This document shows positions 50,069 to 59,509 of a stretch of 64,000 nucleotides of DNA, piece after piece (positions within the stretch are counted from its first letter, which is position 1; each line of letters opens with the position of its first letter). The position numbers and the translations under genes are program-made. Under the pieces are notes generated by a model. The model saw nothing but the letters and a program-made list of their open reading frames with translations. It was not told where the DNA came from and did not search any database. Location of the stretch: positions 248,001 through 312,000 of the forward strand of contig NZ_CP083451.1 in assembly GCF_020080045.1 (NCBI RefSeq). Direction: 5' to 3'. This DNA is from Comamonas odontotermitis. GTDB lineage: Bacteria > Pseudomonadota > Gammaproteobacteria > Burkholderiales > Burkholderiaceae_C.

Positions 50069-51559
50069 TCAGGAGCTGGCGGCGCTTACCAGGTGCGCGG
50101 TAAAGCCGTTCTGGCTTGCAAAATCGTGCCACAGGGCTTCGCGCTCCTGCAGGCGCCGGGGAGCGCCGCTGTTGCGCGCGGCGAAGTCGGCGGTCCACAG
50201 CCATAGCTGGCTGCTGCTGCCATGCCGCTTATGCAGCTGGGCCAGCAGCTCGGCGTGGATTTCGGCCTCGGGCGTGGCGGCCAGGTTGACCAGCAGCACC
50301 GTTTGGGCGGGTGATACTGCGGCCATGTCGGGCAGCGCAGCGCCGTAGGCGAGGCTGGGGCGCCAGGTGATGCCGGCCCCTGCTCCGTAAAGCGTTGCGG
50401 CATGGTGTTCCACGGCAGCCTTGCGCTCGGGGGTGATCTCCATGCTGTAGGGCACGATCACCAGTTGCGTGGCCAGGCCGCCAAAATCACGCTGCAGGCT
50501 GGCAAAGTAGGGCTGGTTCAGCGGCAATGCCATGTGGCTGACCAGCCAGCGCCAGCGCAGGCCCTGCCACAGCGCCAGCAAGAGGCGCGGCACGATCACC
50601 AGCACGGCCAGCAGCGCGGTATAGGCCCAGACCCAGCGCTCGCCAACGCCCATGGCTGGCAGCTGTGCCCCGGTGGCAGCCGGGCGGTCATTGGCCACCC
50701 AGCCCTGCAGGGGCTGGATATCGGACAGGCTCCAGGGGCTGGTCAGCTGCAGCCATTGCGTAGGGGCAAACAGAGCGTTCAGCCATTGCTGCACCTGGCC
50801 GGCAGACAGGAAAGTGCTCTCCCAGCCCACCTGGTACTCCCGCGTCAGCCCGGTGATCCACAGCGATGCGAGCGCCCCTGCGGCCATGGCCGCCGCACCC
50901 AGGTGCAGCCACAGCAGCCACTGCGCATGGCGTGCGGGCCGACTGATCTGCCACCAGTTGCGCTCAAAGGCCAGCGCCATCAGGCGCAGGGCTGTGCCGC
51001 GCAGCCCCGGCATGGCCTTGCCGCGCAGGCGCTGCAGCCAGCCGGGCGGGCCGTCGCCGGGCGTGTCAGTGGCTGCAGGGGCGCTTTGAGAGGGCTGCAG
51101 AACCGCGATCGCCTGGCGGCGCGGCCGGGCCAGGCGCAGCGTGCCGTGCAGCACCGTCCACAGATACACCAGCAGATTCCACAGCACGATGCCCAGGAGC
51201 GAGAGCGACAGCAGATCGACCCGGTGCGGATCGGTGATGCGGTGGCTGACGAAACCCGCCACCAGCGCCCCCATCAGGATGGCGGCAGGCGCCCAGCGCG
51301 CCATGGCGGGAGGCGCCTGCCACAACTGCCGTACATCGGCGGGCAGGTTGCTGGCGGCAATGATGTGCGCTGCCCGCGTCTGCAGGAACTGCCCGAACGC
51401 GGCCTGGCCGGCCCGGCCTTCGGTGGCGGGCTGGCCCAGCGCATGCAGCACCTCCTGCGTGATGGCCTCGCGCCGTGCGGCATCGGGCAGGGCGTCGCTT
51501 GGGGCAGCGGTTTCCATGGCGTGGGCAAAAACGATGTCGCGAACGGCGTCAGCTTTCAT
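50069..51559 (-). CDS. DUF2868 inner-membrane protein
   Basis: 496 residues from the ATG at 51559; the same frame is open far into trpB but that part is antisense to a real gene. Membrane helices are visible in APAAILMGALVAGFVSH, LSLLGIVLWNLLVYLWTVLHG, LLWLHLGAAAMAAGALASLW and VWAYTALLAVLVIVPRLLLALW. Between them lie large soluble parts; NWWQISRPARHAQWLLWLHLG and the motif GWESTFL are what I associate with DUF2868. It heads the two-gene unit with the DUF3482 GTPase. Function unknown. Confidence 0.85.
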   Translation of the reverse strand: MKADAVRDIVFAHAMETAAPSDALPDAARREAITQEVLHALGQPATEGRAGQAAFGQFLQTRAAHIIAASNLPADVRQLWQAPPAMARWAPAAILMGALVAGFVSHRITDPHRVDLLSLSLLGIVLWNLLVYLWTVLHGTLRLARPRRQAIAVLQPSQSAPAATDTPGDGPPGWLQRLRGKAMPGLRGTALRLMALAFERNWWQISRPARHAQWLLWLHLGAAAMAAGALASLWITGLTREYQVGWESTFLSAGQVQQWLNALFAPTQWLQLTSPWSLSDIQPLQGWVANDRPAATGAQLPAMGVGERWVWAYTALLAVLVIVPRLLLALWQGLRWRWLVSHMALPLNQPYFASLQRDFGGLATQLVIVPYSMEITPERKAAVEHHAATLYGAGAGITWRPSLAYGAALPDMAAVSPAQTVLLVNLAATPEAEIHAELLAQLHKRHGSSSQLWLWTADFAARNSGAPRRLQEREALWHDFASQNGFTAHLVSAASS

Positions 51560-51661
51560 GGGCCTATTGTGGCATCGGGAAAACCTGCAAGGTTTTGGCC
51601 TTTGCGCTGTGGTATCAACGATGGTTAACCCAGCCATTTCCACCAACGAGAGAGACAAAGG

Positions 51662-52867
51662 ATGACGACCATGCAATTTGCGCCCATGCCCGATGCAGAC
51701 GGTTTTTTTGGCAACTACGGCGGCCAGTTGGTGCCGCCGCACCTGAAGCAGGCGATGGACGACATCTCCCAGGCCTACGACAAGATCGTGCAGCGCCAGG
51801 ATTTTCAGGATGAGCTGCAGCACCTGTTCCAGGATTACGTGGGCCGGCCCAGCCCCATCTTCCACGCCCGGCGCATGTCCGAGCAGCTGGGTGGCGCGCA
51901 GATCCACTTGAAGCGCGAAGACCTCAACCACACCGGCGCCCACAAGATCAACCATTGCCTGGGCGAGGCGCTGCTGGCCAGGTTCATGGGCAAGACCAAG
52001 GTGATTGCCGAAACCGGCGCGGGCCAGCATGGCGTGGCGCTGGCCACTGCCTGCGCGCTGGTCGGCATTCCATGCGAAATCCACATGGGGCAGGTCGATA
52101 TCGAAAAAGAGCACCCCAATGTCACCAAGATGCGCATCCTGGGCTGCAAGCTGGTGGCGGTAACGCGTGGGCAGGCCACCTTGAAGGACGCGGTGGACAG
52201 CGCGTTTGAAGAGTACCTGAAGGACCCGACCAACTTTCTGTATGCGATCGGCTCGGTCGTCGGCCCGCACCCCTTTCCCAAGATGGTGCGCGATTTCCAG
52301 TCTATTGTGGGCCGCGAGGCGCGCGAGCAGTTCCAGGCCAGGCACGGCAAGCTGCCTGATTATGTGGCGGCCTGCGTGGGCGGAGGCTCCAACGCCATGG
52401 GTATCTTCACCGCGTTCCTCGATGACGCGGAGGTTCAGCTCGTTGGCGTGGAGCCTGCAGGCGAGGGTGTGGACAAGCCCGGCAAGCATGCCGCCACCCT
52501 GTCGGTGGGCAAGCCCGGCGAAATCCACGGCATGAAATGCTACGTGCTGGAAAACGCCGACGGCTCGCCCGCTGCCGTGCACAGCATTGCCTCGGGCCTC
52601 GATTACCCGGGTGTCGGGCCGCAGCACAGCTACCTCAAGGACATTGGTCGTGTCGACTACCAGGCGGTGGACGACAAGGAGTGCCTGAATGCCTTCATGA
52701 CACTCTCCCGCGTCGAAGGCATCATTCCTGCGCTGGAAAGCTCCCACGCGGTGGCCTGGGCCATGCGCATGGCGCCCACGCTGGGCAAGGGCGCGAACAT
52801 CCTGGTCAACCTGTCCGGGCGGGGTGACAAGGACGCGGACTACGTCGCCCAGAAGCTGGGGTTGTAA
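51662..52867 (+). CDS. trpB: Tryptophan synthase beta chain, stand-alone copy
   Basis: 401 residues. PLP Lys is in [17 protein letters not shown] (K95), the catalytic Glu in [13 protein letters not shown], and the phosphate loop is [20 protein letters not shown] closes the protein. It joins indole and serine to make tryptophan. No trpA or other trp gene is near, so this is a solitary beta chain, probably a second copy or an indole-salvage enzyme. AAAGG touches the ATG at 51662 but stands 9 nt before an ATG at 51671, which may be the real start. A terminator follows at 52909. Confidence 0.93.
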   Translation: MTTMQFAPMPDADGFFGNYGGQLVPPHLKQAMDDISQAYDKIVQRQDFQDELQHLFQDYVGRPSPIFHARRMSEQLGGAQIHLKREDLNHTGAHKINHCLGEALLARFMGKTKVIAETGAGQHGVALATACALVGIPCEIHMGQVDIEKEHPNVTKMRILGCKLVAVTRGQATLKDAVDSAFEEYLKDPTNFLYAIGSVVGPHPFPKMVRDFQSIVGREAREQFQARHGKLPDYVAACVGGGSNAMGIFTAFLDDAEVQLVGVEPAGEGVDKPGKHAATLSVGKPGEIHGMKCYVLENADGSPAAVHSIASGLDYPGVGPQHSYLKDIGRVDYQAVDDKECLNAFMTLSRVEGIIPALESSHAVAWAMRMAPTLGKGANILVNLSGRGDKDADYVAQKLGL

Positions 52868-52908
52868 CGGCGGCAGCGCAGAGCGCTGTATACAGAACAC
52901 CGATGATG

Positions 52909-52931
52909 GGGAGCCGAAAGGCTCCCTTTTT
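52909..52931 (+). terminator. Rho-independent terminator of trpB
   Basis: GGGAGCC, loop GAAA, GGCTCCC, then TTTTT. It begins 41 nt after the trpB stop. Confidence 0.85.
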
Positions 52932-52959
52932 CATGGCCCGTCTGTCGCGGACGCTACAG

Positions 52960-52980
52960 CAAATACACAAGAGGTATTTG
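52960..52980. promoter_or_regulatory. LysR-type operator upstream of the 53-kb operon
   Basis: CAAATAC (52960-52966) and GTATTTG (52974-52980) are perfect inverted repeats with a 7-base spacer. The site lies 70-90 nt before the LysR start, in an AT-rich stretch, and suits autoregulation or control of the whole operon. Confidence 0.55.
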
Positions 52981-53049
52981 GATATGTGAAATTAGTATTT
53001 GTATTATGCATACTGAAGGCTTCAAAATTCATTTTTTGCATTCAACACG

Positions 53050-54066
53050 ATGGAACTCCGTCAGCTCGAGGCTTTTGCAGCCGTGATCTCCACCGGTAGC
53101 GTGACTGCCGCAGGGCGCTTGCTGGGTCGCTCGCAGCCCGCCATCAGCCGCCTGGTACAGGAGCTGGAGCAGGAGATCGGCTACGCACTTTTCAGCCGCA
53201 ACGGCCCGCGCGTCACGCCGACCGAGCAGGGTTTTCTGCTGTATGAGGATGTTGCCCATGCGCTGCAGAGCCTGCAGCACATCCGCCAGCGCGCCAGCGA
53301 GATCGCGCAGGGCAGCCAGCGGCCCCTGAACCTTCTGGCCACGCCAGCCCTGGCTGCGGGCCTGGTGCCGCAAGCGCTGGCGCAGATGGAGGCAGAAGCT
53401 GCAGACAGCATCTCGCACATCCGGATGCGCAGCGCTTCGCCCGAGCAGGTGGCGCACGGCGTGCTCACTGGTGCTGCCCAGATGGGCGTGAGCAGCCTGC
53501 CACTGGAGCATCGCGGTCTGCAGGTGCACTGGATCGGCCGTGCCGCCTGCGTGGCCGTGCTCCCGCAGGACGACCCGCTGGCAGACTTGGCGGTGGTGCC
53601 TCTGGCGGCCCTGGCCGAGCGCCGGCTCATCACCATGACCAACCCCTACCGCTTGCGCGGCCGGCTGGACGATGCCTTTGCGGCAGCGCGCCCGGGCGAG
53701 CAGCGCGGCAAGACCCAGTTCATGGAAACCAATGCCTCGGTCAACGCCATTGCTGCCGTGCGTGCGGGCCTGGGCGTATCGGTGCTGGAGCCGGTCACTG
53801 CGCTGGGCCTGCCGCTGCAAGGCGTGGTGGTACGCCCGCTCGATACCGAGATTCCCTTTCTATTCGGCGTGGTCACCCAGCAGGCCGCGCCCTGCACACC
53901 GGCGATGGATGCGCTCTGCCAGACCCTGACCGATGTGGCGCAGCGCCTGCTGCCGGGTTTTGTATTGCACGACGCGCGCGATCACGCAGCGCTGCTGGAA
54001 GAAATGCTGCCGCCCGGCCAGCCGCCAGCGCCTGCCGCCCACGAATCCTCTGAGAACCACGAATGA
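53050..54066 (+). CDS. LysR-family regulator heading the monooxygenase/ABC operon
   Basis: 338 residues. The helix-turn-helix is FAAVISTGSVTAAGRLLGRSQPAISRLVQELEQEIGYALFSR; the binding domain includes LNLLATPALAAGLVPQAL and ETNASVNAIAAVRAGLGVSVLEP. The sequence resembles LysR proteins of the amino acid/opine group (OccR or DsdC relatives). The stop overlaps the start of the monooxygenase gene (ATGA), so unlike most LysR genes it is transcribed in the same direction as its likely targets and probably co-transcribed. A perfect inverted repeat in its promoter may be its operator. Confidence 0.9.
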   Translation: MELRQLEAFAAVISTGSVTAAGRLLGRSQPAISRLVQELEQEIGYALFSRNGPRVTPTEQGFLLYEDVAHALQSLQHIRQRASEIAQGSQRPLNLLATPALAAGLVPQALAQMEAEAADSISHIRMRSASPEQVAHGVLTGAAQMGVSSLPLEHRGLQVHWIGRAACVAVLPQDDPLADLAVVPLAALAERRLITMTNPYRLRGRLDDAFAAARPGEQRGKTQFMETNASVNAIAAVRAGLGVSVLEPVTALGLPLQGVVVRPLDTEIPFLFGVVTQQAAPCTPAMDALCQTLTDVAQRLLPGFVLHDARDHAALLEEMLPPGQPPAPAAHESSENHE

Positions 54067-55538
54067 CCCACGACACCATACTGCCGCCCCAGGGGCTGGA
54101 CGCGCTCGAAGCCCGGGTGCGTCAGGACCTGGCCTGGCTTGACCTGCCCGCCAAGGACTGGGTGCCCGAGACCACGTTGAATGGCGAACCCGTACTGCCC
54201 GTAGCCATCATCGGCGGCGGCATGTCCGGCATGGCTGCCTGCGCGGCGCTGCGCTTCATGGGCGTGCAGGCTGAGATATTCGACCAGTCGCCTGCAGGCT
54301 TTGAAGGCCCCTGGGCCATCACGGCGCGCATGGAAACCCTGCGCTCGCCCAAGCAGCTCACCGGCCCGGCGCTGGGCAAGCCTTCGCTCACCTTCCGCGC
54401 CTGGTTCGAGTCGCAGTTCGGGTTGGAGGCCTGGGACGCGCTCGACAAGATTCCGCGCCTGCAGTGGATGGACTACCTGCGCTGGTTCCGCAAGGTGCTG
54501 GCGCTGCCCGTGCACAACGAGCACCGCGTGCTGGCCGTGCGCCCGCGCGGTGATGGCGTGGTGCAGCTCGATCTGCACAGCCCCGAAGGTGAGCGCACTG
54601 TGTTTGCCCGCCACGTGGTGCTGGCCACCGGGCGCGACGGCCTGGGCGGTGCCTATGTGCCTGCGTTTGCAGGCGACCTGCCGCGCGAGCGCTGGGCGCA
54701 TTCGTCCGACACGATGGACTACCACCAGCTCGCCGGCAAGCGCGTGGGCGTGGTGGGGGCGGGTGCCTCGGCCATGGACAGCGCCGCCACGGCGCTGGAG
54801 AGCGGTGCAGCCAGTGTGGAACTGCTGATCCGCCGCAGCGACATTCCGCGCGTGAACAAGGGCAAGGGTGCGGGCAGTCCCGGCCTCACCCACGGCCACC
54901 TGCGCCTGCCAGACGCATGGAAATGGAAGATTCGCCACTACATCAATGTGCAGCAGGTGCCTCCGCCACGTGGCAGCACGCTGCGCGTATCCCGCAACGC
55001 CCATGCCCACTTCAACCTGGGTACAGCCATTGAGCGCATGGAGTGGACAGGCGAGGAGATTCGCGTGCACACCTCCAAGGGGGTGTTCCACCTGGATTTC
55101 GTGATCTTTTCCACCGGATTTCGCATCGACTGGACATCGCGCAGCGAATTTGCGCCGTTTGCCGCCCATGTGCGTAACTGGAGCGACCGCTTCGAGCACC
55201 CGCAAGGGGAAGACGACCAGGAACTGGCCGACTCGCCCGACCTCGGGTCTGCCTTCGAGCTGCAGCCCAAAACGCCAGGCGCCTGCCCGGGCCTGGAACG
55301 CATCCACGCGTTCTCTTACCCTGCTGCGCTCACGCACGGCACGGTCTCGGGAGACATTCCGGCCATCAGCGTGGGCGCAGAGCGCCTCGCGCAAGGCATT
55401 GCGAGCACGCTCTACGCCGAGGATGTGGAGTGGCACTTCGAAAAGCTGCAGGCTTTCAGTGAGCCGGAGGTGTTTGGCGACGAGTGGACGGCCGCACTGC
55501 CGCCCGCGCAGCGCACCGTGGAAGAGAGCGCGTCATGA
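54063..55538 (+). CDS. FAD-dependent NAD(P)-binding monooxygenase-like flavoprotein
   Basis: 491 residues. Two dinucleotide folds are visible: the FAD motif VAIIGGGMSGMAACAALRFMG near residue 48 and the NAD(P) motif VGVVGAGASAMDSAATALE near residue 230. Between them FAGDLPRERWAHSSDTMDY resembles the fingerprint of flavin-containing and Baeyer-Villiger monooxygenases, and LDFVIFSTGFRID matches the ATG-type motif of these enzymes. It should insert one oxygen into the imported substrate (nitrogen, sulfur or ketone oxidation cannot be told). The start overlaps the LysR stop, and its own stop overlaps the first permease start. Confidence 0.85.
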   Translation: MTHDTILPPQGLDALEARVRQDLAWLDLPAKDWVPETTLNGEPVLPVAIIGGGMSGMAACAALRFMGVQAEIFDQSPAGFEGPWAITARMETLRSPKQLTGPALGKPSLTFRAWFESQFGLEAWDALDKIPRLQWMDYLRWFRKVLALPVHNEHRVLAVRPRGDGVVQLDLHSPEGERTVFARHVVLATGRDGLGGAYVPAFAGDLPRERWAHSSDTMDYHQLAGKRVGVVGAGASAMDSAATALESGAASVELLIRRSDIPRVNKGKGAGSPGLTHGHLRLPDAWKWKIRHYINVQQVPPPRGSTLRVSRNAHAHFNLGTAIERMEWTGEEIRVHTSKGVFHLDFVIFSTGFRIDWTSRSEFAPFAAHVRNWSDRFEHPQGEDDQELADSPDLGSAFELQPKTPGACPGLERIHAFSYPAALTHGTVSGDIPAISVGAERLAQGIASTLYAEDVEWHFEKLQAFSEPEVFGDEWTAALPPAQRTVEESAS

Positions 55539-56509
55539 TCGGCTGGCTGCTGCGCCGTGTTGCGCAGGCCCTGGTGGTGGTGCTGTTGATGACGGTGATC
55601 GTCTTTGTGGGCCTGCACGCCATCGGCAACCCGGTGGACATCCTCATCGGCCAGGATGTGGACCAGGTCGAGCGCGCGCGCATCATTGCCGAGCTCGGTT
55701 TTGACCAGCCGTTGTGGCGCCAGTACCTGGGCTTTCTGAATGGTGCGCTGCACGGCAATCTGGGCGCGAGCTTCGTCTACAGCGTGCCGGCCATCGAACT
55801 CATCCTGCAGCGCCTGCCCGCTACGCTGGAGCTGGCCGTTGCGGCGCTGATACTGGCCGTGCTGCTGGGCGTGCCACTCGGCCTCTTCGCCGGGCTGTAT
55901 CCGGAGAACTGGTTTTCCAAATCCGTCATGGCGGGCAGCATCGTGGGCTTTTCGCTGCCCACGTTCTGGGTCGGCCTGATGCTGATCATGACCTTCAGCG
56001 TGTCGCTGGGCATGCTGCCCTCCAGCGGGCGCGGCCAGACCGTGGAGTTTCTGGGTGCGCAGTGGTCGTTCCTCACGCTCGATGGCCTGCGGCACATGCT
56101 GCTGCCGGCCATCAACCTGTCGCTGTTCAAGATTTCGCTGGTGATCCGCCTCACACGCGCCGGCGTGCGCGAAGTGCTGCCGCAGGACTGGGTGAAGTTT
56201 GCGCGCGCCAAAGGCCTCTCGCCGATGCGCGTGGTGGGCATGCACGTGCTGCGCAACACGCTGATTCCGCTGGTGACGGTGCTGGGCCTGGAGTTGGGCT
56301 CCACCATCGCCTTTGCCGTGGTCACCGAAAACATCTTTTCCTGGCCCGGGGCCGGCAAGCTCATTCTCGACAGCATCAACGCACTGGACCGCCCCGTGAT
56401 CGTTTCCTACCTCGTGGTGGTGGTGTGCCTCTTTGTCACGCTCAACCTGATCGTGGACATCCTCTACAAGGTGCTCGACCCGCGCGTGCGCCTGGAGACC
56501 GTCGCATGA
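55535..56509 (+). CDS. Peptide-type ABC transporter permease (DppB-like)
   Basis: 324 residues, six helices, with the N-terminal helix LLRRVAQALVVVLLMTVIVF and the EAA loop in VREVLPQDWVKFARAKGLSPMRVVGMHVLRNTLIP. This permease family takes up oligopeptides, nickel, glutathione or opines. I start at the ATG at 55535, which overlaps the monooxygenase stop (ATGA); an open extension to 55484 is not needed. It pairs with the next permease. Confidence 0.92.
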   Translation: MIGWLLRRVAQALVVVLLMTVIVFVGLHAIGNPVDILIGQDVDQVERARIIAELGFDQPLWRQYLGFLNGALHGNLGASFVYSVPAIELILQRLPATLELAVAALILAVLLGVPLGLFAGLYPENWFSKSVMAGSIVGFSLPTFWVGLMLIMTFSVSLGMLPSSGRGQTVEFLGAQWSFLTLDGLRHMLLPAINLSLFKISLVIRLTRAGVREVLPQDWVKFARAKGLSPMRVVGMHVLRNTLIPLVTVLGLELGSTIAFAVVTENIFSWPGAGKLILDSINALDRPVIVSYLVVVVCLFVTLNLIVDILYKVLDPRVRLETVA

Positions 56510-57426
56510 GCCGCAGTGCCAACCTCTCTTCTGCTGCCGCCCCCGTGCGCCAGCCCTCGCCGTGGCGCGAGCACATGGCCGATTTCATGGCATCGCGCCT
56601 GGCGGTGTTCGGCCTGGTGGTGGCTGTGGTGCTGATTCTGGCTGCGCTCGTGGCGCCCTGGATCACGCCGCAGAACCCCTATGACCTGCAGCAGCTCGAT
56701 GTGCTCGACGCCCGCCTGCCACCGGGCTCGCCCAACGGCCTGGACACCTTCCGCTACATGCTGGGAACCGACGGCCAGGGCCGCGATCTGTATTCCGCCA
56801 TTCTGTACGGCCTGCGCATCAGCCTGATGGTGGGCGTGGGCTCCGCGCTCATCGCGGGCGTCGTGGGCACGCTGCTGGGCCTGCTGGCCGCCTACGCCGG
56901 CGGGCGGACGGACACCATCATCATGCGGCTGGTCGACCTGATCCTCTCGTTCCCCTCCATACTGGTGGCGATGATGATCCTGGCCTACCTCGGCAAGGGC
57001 GTGGGCAACGTGGTGCTCACGCTGGTGATCCTGGAGTGGGCCTACTATGCCCGCACGGCACGCGGTCAGGCGTTGGTGGAGCGCAGGCGCGAATATGTGG
57101 AAGCCGCGCGCTGCCAGGACATTCCCGGCTGGCGCATCATGGTGCGCCACATTCTGCCCAACTGCCTGCCGCCGCTGATCGTCATCGGCACGCTGCAGAT
57201 TGCCCGCGCCATCACGCTGGAGGCCACGCTGAGCTTTCTGGGCCTGGGCGTTCCGGTGACCGAACCCTCGCTCGGCCTGCTCATCTCCAACGGCTACCAG
57301 TTCATGCTGTCGGGCCAGTACTGGATCAGCTTCTATCCGGGCATTGCCCTGCTGGTCACCATCGTCGCCATCAACCTGGTGGGTGACCGCCTGCGCGACG
57401 TGCTCAACCCGAGGAACACACGATGA
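56506..57426 (+). CDS. Peptide-type ABC transporter permease (DppC-like)
   Basis: 306 residues. A cytoplasmic N-terminus precedes the first helix (LAVFGLVVAVVLILAALVAPWI). The family motif LGTDGQGRDLYSAILYGLRISLMVG and the EAA loop YARTARGQALVERRREYVEAARCQDIPGWRIMVRHILPN are present. It forms the channel with the DppB-like protein. Start and stop both overlap the neighbouring genes by four bases. Confidence 0.92.
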   Translation: MSRSANLSSAAAPVRQPSPWREHMADFMASRLAVFGLVVAVVLILAALVAPWITPQNPYDLQQLDVLDARLPPGSPNGLDTFRYMLGTDGQGRDLYSAILYGLRISLMVGVGSALIAGVVGTLLGLLAAYAGGRTDTIIMRLVDLILSFPSILVAMMILAYLGKGVGNVVLTLVILEWAYYARTARGQALVERRREYVEAARCQDIPGWRIMVRHILPNCLPPLIVIGTLQIARAITLEATLSFLGLGVPVTEPSLGLLISNGYQFMLSGQYWISFYPGIALLVTIVAINLVGDRLRDVLNPRNTR

Positions 57427-58403
57427 GCAGCACGCCCACCCTGCAGGTGCGCAACCTGCGCACCGAATTCGACACCCGCGCCGGGGTGCTGCGCGCGGTG
57501 AACGATGTGTCGTTCACGCTGGAGCGTGGCCGTATCCTGGGCCTTGTGGGCGAGTCCGGCTCGGGCAAGTCCGTGACGGGCTTTTCCATCATGGGCCTGG
57601 TCGATGCCCCGGGCCGCGTGAGCGGTGGCGAGGTGCTCTTTCAAGGCCGCGACATCACCAGGCTGCCTGCACGCGAACTGCGCGCCCTGCAGGGCAATCG
57701 CATCGCGATGATCTTTCAGGACCCGATGATGACGCTCAACCCCGTGTTGCGCGTGGACACGCAGATGATCGAGGCCGTACGCGCGCACACCAGCGTGAGC
57801 CGGGCGCAGGCCCGCGAGCGCGCCCGCGAGACGCTGGCCATGATGGGCATTCCCAGCCCCGATGAGCGCTTGCAGGCCTACCCGCACCAGCTCTCAGGCG
57901 GCATGCGCCAGCGCGTGGCCATTGCGATTGCCATGCTGCACCGGCCGGATCTGATCATTGCGGACGAACCCACCACGGCGCTGGATGTGACCATTCAGGC
58001 ACAGATACTCTCTGAAGTGCAGAAGCTCGCGCGCCAGCACGGCACCTCGCTGATCTGGATCACGCACGACCTGTCGGTGGTGGCGGGCCTTGCCGACGAA
58101 GTGGCTGTGATGTACGCAGGCCGCATTGTTGAGCAGGGCGATGTGGACGCGGTACTCGACCGGCCTCTGCACCCTTACACCGCAGGCCTCATCGGCAGCC
58201 TGCCTGCCAACAACCGGCGCGGCACACGCCTGCAGCAGATCCCTGGCATGACCCCCAACCTGTTGCATCTACCGCCCGGCTGTGCATTCGCCGCCCGCTG
58301 TGCAAGGGCCACCGGTGCCTGCACGGTGCAGCCCGAGCAGACCGAGCCGGTCGCAGGCCGCCTGGTGCGCTGCTTCCATCCGGCGCTGGAGCAGCACGCA
58401 TGA
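57423..58403 (+). CDS. Peptide-type ABC transporter ATPase (DppD-like)
   Basis: 326 residues. Walker A is GESGSGKS, the signature is LSGGMRQR, Walker [13 protein letters not shown] and the switch His lies in WITHDLSVV. The C-terminal oligopeptide-transporter extension ([20 protein letters not shown]) carries the cysteines that in related ATPases bind an iron-sulfur cluster. It powers the importer together with the next gene. Four-base overlaps on both sides. Confidence 0.94.
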   Translation: MSSTPTLQVRNLRTEFDTRAGVLRAVNDVSFTLERGRILGLVGESGSGKSVTGFSIMGLVDAPGRVSGGEVLFQGRDITRLPARELRALQGNRIAMIFQDPMMTLNPVLRVDTQMIEAVRAHTSVSRAQARERARETLAMMGIPSPDERLQAYPHQLSGGMRQRVAIAIAMLHRPDLIIADEPTTALDVTIQAQILSEVQKLARQHGTSLIWITHDLSVVAGLADEVAVMYAGRIVEQGDVDAVLDRPLHPYTAGLIGSLPANNRRGTRLQQIPGMTPNLLHLPPGCAFAARCARATGACTVQPEQTEPVAGRLVRCFHPALEQHA

Positions 58404-59434
58404 ATACCACTGTGACGAACTCCCCCCTACCTGCCACTGCGCCCGTGGTGGAGCTGCGCCAGATCAGCAAGCGCTTTGGCGAGCAGCCACCGGGCTTGGC
58501 AGGGCGCGTGCTGCAAGGCCTGGGGCTGGAAAAGCCCCACCCTGTGACGCGTGCGGTCGACCATGTCGACCTCATCGTGCGCCCTGGCGAAGTGGTAGGC
58601 CTCGTTGGTGAATCGGGTTGTGGCAAATCCACGCTGGGCCGCATTGCGGCGGGCCTGCTGCCCGCTTCGGATGGCGAGGTGCTGTTCGATGGCAAACCCA
58701 TCAGCAGCATGAGTGCGCAGGAGCGCCACGCGGTGCGTCTGAAGATCCAGATGATTTTTCAGGACCCCTATGCCAGCCTCAACCCGCGCCTGCGTGTGGA
58801 CGAGATCGTGGGCGAGGGCGCGCGTATTCACGGCCTGGTCGACAAGGCGGGCTTTGATGACTATGTGTGCGCGCAAATGGAGCGCGCCGGGCTCGACCCG
58901 GCCCTGCGCAGCCGCTATCCGCACCAGTTCAGCGGTGGCCAGCGTCAGCGCATCGGCATTGCACGCGCGCTGGCCGTGCAGCCCACCATGCTGGTGTGCG
59001 ACGAGGCCGTGGCCGCGCTGGATGTGTCGATCCAGGCGCAGATCCTGAACCTGTTCATGGATCTGCGCGAGCAGCTGCATCTCACCTATCTGTTCATCAG
59101 CCACGATCTGGGCGTGGTCGAGCATATCTCCGACCGCGTGGTGGTGATGTACCTCGGCCGTGTGATCGAGTCGGCGCCCGTCGAAGAACTCTTTGCGCGG
59201 CCCAACCATCCGTACACCCAGGCCCTGCTGGCGGAGGTGCCCAACATGAATGCGCGGCATCGCACCTATTCGGCCATCCAGGGAGAAATCCCCAGCCCGC
59301 TCAACCCGCCCGGTGGCTGCCACTTTCACCCCCGCTGCCCGCGCGCCATGGCGCGCTGCAAGGTGGAGGCGCCGCAGCTCAAGGGCGTTGCCATCCAGCA
59401 CCTGAGCGCCTGCCACCTCAACGACGCGGCCTGA
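58400..59434 (+). CDS. Peptide-type ABC transporter ATPase (DppF-like)
   Basis: 344 residues. Walker A GESGCGKS, signature FSGGQRQRIGIARAL, Walker B MLVCDEAVAALD (Ala-Val where Pro-Thr is usual) and switch FISHDLGVV. An insertion before Walker A (GEQPPGLAGRVLQGLGLEKP) is common in DppF-like proteins, and the C-terminal PPGGCHFHPRCPRAMARC again has the cysteine pattern. It is followed by a 75-nt gap and then the binding protein gene. Confidence 0.94.
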   Translation: MNTTVTNSPLPATAPVVELRQISKRFGEQPPGLAGRVLQGLGLEKPHPVTRAVDHVDLIVRPGEVVGLVGESGCGKSTLGRIAAGLLPASDGEVLFDGKPISSMSAQERHAVRLKIQMIFQDPYASLNPRLRVDEIVGEGARIHGLVDKAGFDDYVCAQMERAGLDPALRSRYPHQFSGGQRQRIGIARALAVQPTMLVCDEAVAALDVSIQAQILNLFMDLREQLHLTYLFISHDLGVVEHISDRVVVMYLGRVIESAPVEELFARPNHPYTQALLAEVPNMNARHRTYSAIQGEIPSPLNPPGGCHFHPRCPRAMARCKVEAPQLKGVAIQHLSACHLNDAA

Positions 59435-59509
59435 AGGCCGCCTGCAGCGCCCCTCGCCATTCCGTTCCACACCGCCAACGCCTTTTTCCGATTTCAACAG
59501 GAGCCCGCC

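Noticed and set aside
51560..52900. 447-codon extension of the DUF2868 protein
   Set aside because: It lies entirely antisense to trpB and has no helices or motifs of the family.
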